Assembly: GCA_963668595.1 (NCBI GenBank)
Contig: OY764876.1
Coordinates: 3,534,001 to 3,598,000 of the forward strand
DNA from: GWE2-42-39 sp963668595
Lineage (GTDB): Bacteria > Bacteroidota > Bacteroidia > Bacteroidales > Prolixibacteraceae
DNA: 64,000 nucleotides
Reading direction: 5' to 3'
The notes beneath the pieces were generated by a model. That model did not search any database. It was not told where the DNA came from and worked only from the letters and a program-made list of their open reading frames with translations. The stretch's first letter is position 1; every line of letters starts with the position of its first letter. The translations under genes and the position numbers were made by a program. Below are positions 62,171-64,000 of this stretch, piece by piece.

Positions 62171-62391
62171 GGGACATGTGTTTTTGTATTGCCACAAAAT
62201 AATGAAATAGACACGATTTGACAAATACCATCCGAAAATGAAACGAAAAATGCAGCGAATCTACACGCATCGGTTGTGCTGATTGTTTTATTACTTAAGT
62301 CCGTAATTATCCGTACTTAATGAAATTGTAAATAGTAAATTATTTAATCGTACCCACTTAATGCGTATCTTGTCTGAAATTTTTGACAAAA

Positions 62392-62766
62392 ATGAGTTTG
62401 CCTGACCTTCAAAATACAACTATTCGTTCGTTTCTGAACCGTGAAGAAATAATTCTGGAAACGGTGCAGCAGATTATGAAAGATTTTGGCATGTTCGGGC
62501 TGGAAATAACGTTTTCAGGAACTACCGACCGTGCTTACGAGGAACTGTTGGAACAACTGAGCTTTCAGGTTCAGAAATTGATGGGAAGCAATGCTGAATT
62601 GCTGATGTCAGTACTTTATCAGGTGGACATCAGCGAGCGCGAAATTATGAAAGCAGCCAGTGAATTTCCCGATTATGACCAGTTTGAAGTAATTGCGCAT
62701 CAGATAATTTTCCGGGATCTGAAAAAAGTGCTTTTTCGGAGATATTTTAGCAGTAATAATACCTGA
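62392..62766 (+). CDS. Hypothetical helical protein
   Basis: This 124-residue, mainly helical, acidic protein has no family that I know. It reads DLQNTTIRSFLNREEIILETV at its start, which I quote only as helix content, and has FSGTTDRAYEEL in its middle. It shares its stop with the start of the next gene (62766, overlapping), so the two are translationally coupled. I prefer ATG 62392 over the TTG at 62383. Confidence 0.7.
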   Translation: MSLPDLQNTTIRSFLNREEIILETVQQIMKDFGMFGLEITFSGTTDRAYEELLEQLSFQVQKLMGSNAELLMSVLYQVDISEREIMKAASEFPDYDQFEVIAHQIIFRDLKKVLFRRYFSSNNT

Positions 62767-63683
62767 TGTTTATGAACCAATTTGATTCATTCCGCCTGAA
62801 ACAACTTATTGAACGACAGTTACAGTTTAATCGTGGTAAAAATCTGTTTTATTCCGGCGACGAGAATAAAATGGACTTCATTACTGAAATTAAAAATTTG
62901 CGGCACGAATTGGAAGTTCCGGATGCGGAAACTCTGAACGAATTGATTGATTACACTTTGGAACAAACATTGATGGAATTTTGCCGTGTTAATCAGTTTT
63001 ACCATTTTGATCGGTCTGCGCGGAAGGAACTTAAAAACATCTATCAGGTACTGATTAAAGAGCTTGCCGCTGTGACGGATGCGGATGAAAATACACTTGT
63101 TGCGGCCTCGCATTACCGGCGGTTGCAACAGTGGCTCGAAAAAAGCAATCCATTTGCGGCTAAAATGTACTCCGAAGAAGAAAGTATTGCTGAATCGAGA
63201 ATGTGTGCCGAATACTCGCCCGATATGCAGCTGAATATTTTAGGAATTGATCCGGAAAGCCTGATTGAACCAGTGCTGGACATTGGTTGCGGCACCGAAG
63301 CTCGTTTAGTGCATTTTCTTGCTGCAAAAGGAATAAATATTCAGGGGATTGACCGGCATGTGAAAAACGGCACTTTTACGAGGCAAAGCGACTGGCTGGA
63401 ATTTCAGTTTGAACCGGGTTGCTGGGGAACAATTATTAGTCATCTGGGATTCTCGAACCATTTTGTGCATCAACATCACCGGGCAGATGGTGATTTTGTT
63501 ACCTATGCCCGGAAATACATGGAAATTCTGTATTCATTGACGCAGGGCGGAGCTTTTTTTTATGCCCCTGATCTCCCGTTTATTGAAATGTATCTTGACC
63601 GACAATTTTTTCATGTTGAAAAAATGGCAGGGCTAAATTCCAGATTTTATTCGAGTTGCATTCGTCGGAAATTCGAAAAATAG
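62766..63683 (+). CDS. Hypothetical protein with methyltransferase-like domain
   Basis: This 305-residue protein has an unfamiliar helical N-terminal half and a C-terminal class I methyltransferase-like domain from about 165. PVLDIGCGTEARLVHFLA fits SAM motif I (GxGxx), and IQGIDRHVKN gives the acidic end of strand 2. WGTIISHLGFSNHFVHQH follows. The usual DPPY or NPPY base-methyltransferase motif is absent, so the substrate is open. It overlaps the preceding hypothetical gene, suggesting a two-gene unit. Confidence 0.7.
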   Translation: MFMNQFDSFRLKQLIERQLQFNRGKNLFYSGDENKMDFITEIKNLRHELEVPDAETLNELIDYTLEQTLMEFCRVNQFYHFDRSARKELKNIYQVLIKELAAVTDADENTLVAASHYRRLQQWLEKSNPFAAKMYSEEESIAESRMCAEYSPDMQLNILGIDPESLIEPVLDIGCGTEARLVHFLAAKGINIQGIDRHVKNGTFTRQSDWLEFQFEPGCWGTIISHLGFSNHFVHQHHRADGDFVTYARKYMEILYSLTQGGAFFYAPDLPFIEMYLDRQFFHVEKMAGLNSRFYSSCIRRKFEK

Positions 63684-63765
63684 TCTGAAGATGAAAAGAA
63701 AAAGCAGGGTGTAAAAATTAATGTAAAATCAAGCCGCCTGATCGATCGTGGGAACGATATTAAAT

Positions 63766-63773
63766 TATATTTG
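63766..63773 (+). promoter_or_regulatory. -7 element upstream of the last gene
   Basis: TATATTTG fits TAnnTTTG perfectly, 25 bp upstream of the ATG at 63798. No -33 TTTG is seen at the right distance. Confidence 0.5.
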
Positions 63774-63797
63774 CTCTGCTTACAACAATAAACATTC

Positions 63798-64000
63798 ATG
63801 TCGGTAATTATCAGAAAATCAAGAATTGGGGATTTAGCTTTTTTCGAAAAAGCAGAGATTGAGTGCTTCCCCGATTTTCAGCGAAGTTCACGTCGTTCGT
63901 TGCGTCTTAGTTTAACCAGCCCGTTTCAGCAGGTGTGGGTGGCTGAGTTGCAGCATGATGATAAGGTTGTGCCGGCCGGAGTAATGGTGTTGAACTTGTA
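63798..64000 (+). CDS. GNAT-like acetyltransferase (3' truncated by window end)
   Basis: The frame opens at ATG 63798 and is still open at the window edge after 67 codons. The first residues, IIRKSRIGDLAFFEKAEIECF, show a beta strand and helix in GNAT order (I R x s r x g D l). VWVAELQHDDKVVPAGVMVLN then follows as the second and third strands. The SSRRSLRLSL segment suggests the Bacteroidota GNAT type that is sometimes fused to an ATP-grasp domain. Only the N-terminal part is visible. Confidence 0.6.
   Translation, partial: MSVIIRKSRIGDLAFFEKAEIECFPDFQRSSRRSLRLSLTSPFQQVWVAELQHDDKVVPAGVMVLNL

Overview
The window comes from a Bacteroidota chromosome, most likely an anaerobic or facultative member of Bacteroidia. 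I do not assign a family. The signs are a type IX secretion sorting domain (VYPNPF), a TonB-dependent receptor with a DUF4249 lipoprotein, DUF4271, DUF3098 and YfhO-type proteins, a DksA-like protein that has lost its zinc finger, and many promoter matches to the Bacteroidota -7 box TAnnTTTG. Coding is dense, about 60 genes on both strands. Most genes are conserved housekeeping or membrane functions. I see no phage, insertion sequence or CRISPR array.

Layout: 1-4.3 kb, the end of a giant Calx-beta adhesin-like T9SS cargo and a small unknown protein. 4.4-9.5 kb, a Na/Pi transporter, then rnpA, hemD and DUF4271 on the minus strand, a dihydrouridine synthase, and a 54-residue protein resembling the N-terminus of HigA antitoxins. 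9.5-14.3 kb, polA, queD, an ArsR regulator and a polyprenyl synthase. 14.4-18.7 kb, a PhoB/PhoR-like two-component system divergent from a Pit transporter, with an 11-bp phased repeat between them that resembles a Pho box. 18.7-24.6 kb, a patatin, a CAU-anticodon tRNA with a decayed partial copy beside it, lspA, a DksA relative and ileS. 24.9-26.4 kb, a small secreted protein, metF and a tiny membrane protein. 26.4-34.4 kb, a DUF4143 ATPase, then a methionine operon. 34.5-43.3 kb, a sulfatase, a TonB-dependent receptor with DUF4249, an M20 peptidase, a membrane protein and an AIM24 protein. 43.7-47.1 kb, an AraC regulator, trpS and nadA. 47.3-53.9 kb, a surface-glycan cluster containing a nonulosonic-acid module. 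54-64 kb, yfhO, ftsX, DUF3098, uppP, truB, queA, an RluA-type synthase, DUF2797 and three less-characterised proteins.

The most interesting unit is at 27.8-34.4 kb. On the minus strand a canonical promoter is followed by a SAM-I-like riboswitch and a 23-codon Met/Cys-containing leader ORF. Then come the three proteins of the sulfide-to-homocysteine route known mainly from methanogens (DUF39/COG1900, NIL-ferredoxin, COG2122/UPF0280), and finally cobalamin-dependent methionine synthase. Together these predict direct assimilation of sulfide into homocysteine and then methionine, switched off by SAM. metF, about 1.6 kb downstream, supplies methyl-tetrahydrofolate. The COG2122 gene also appears to have two copies of a GC-rich intergenic repeat built into its N-terminal coding sequence.

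Several start codons were moved inward from the longest open frame, because the upstream extension used TTG or GTG, overlapped a promoter or a neighbouring gene, or broke a signal peptide.
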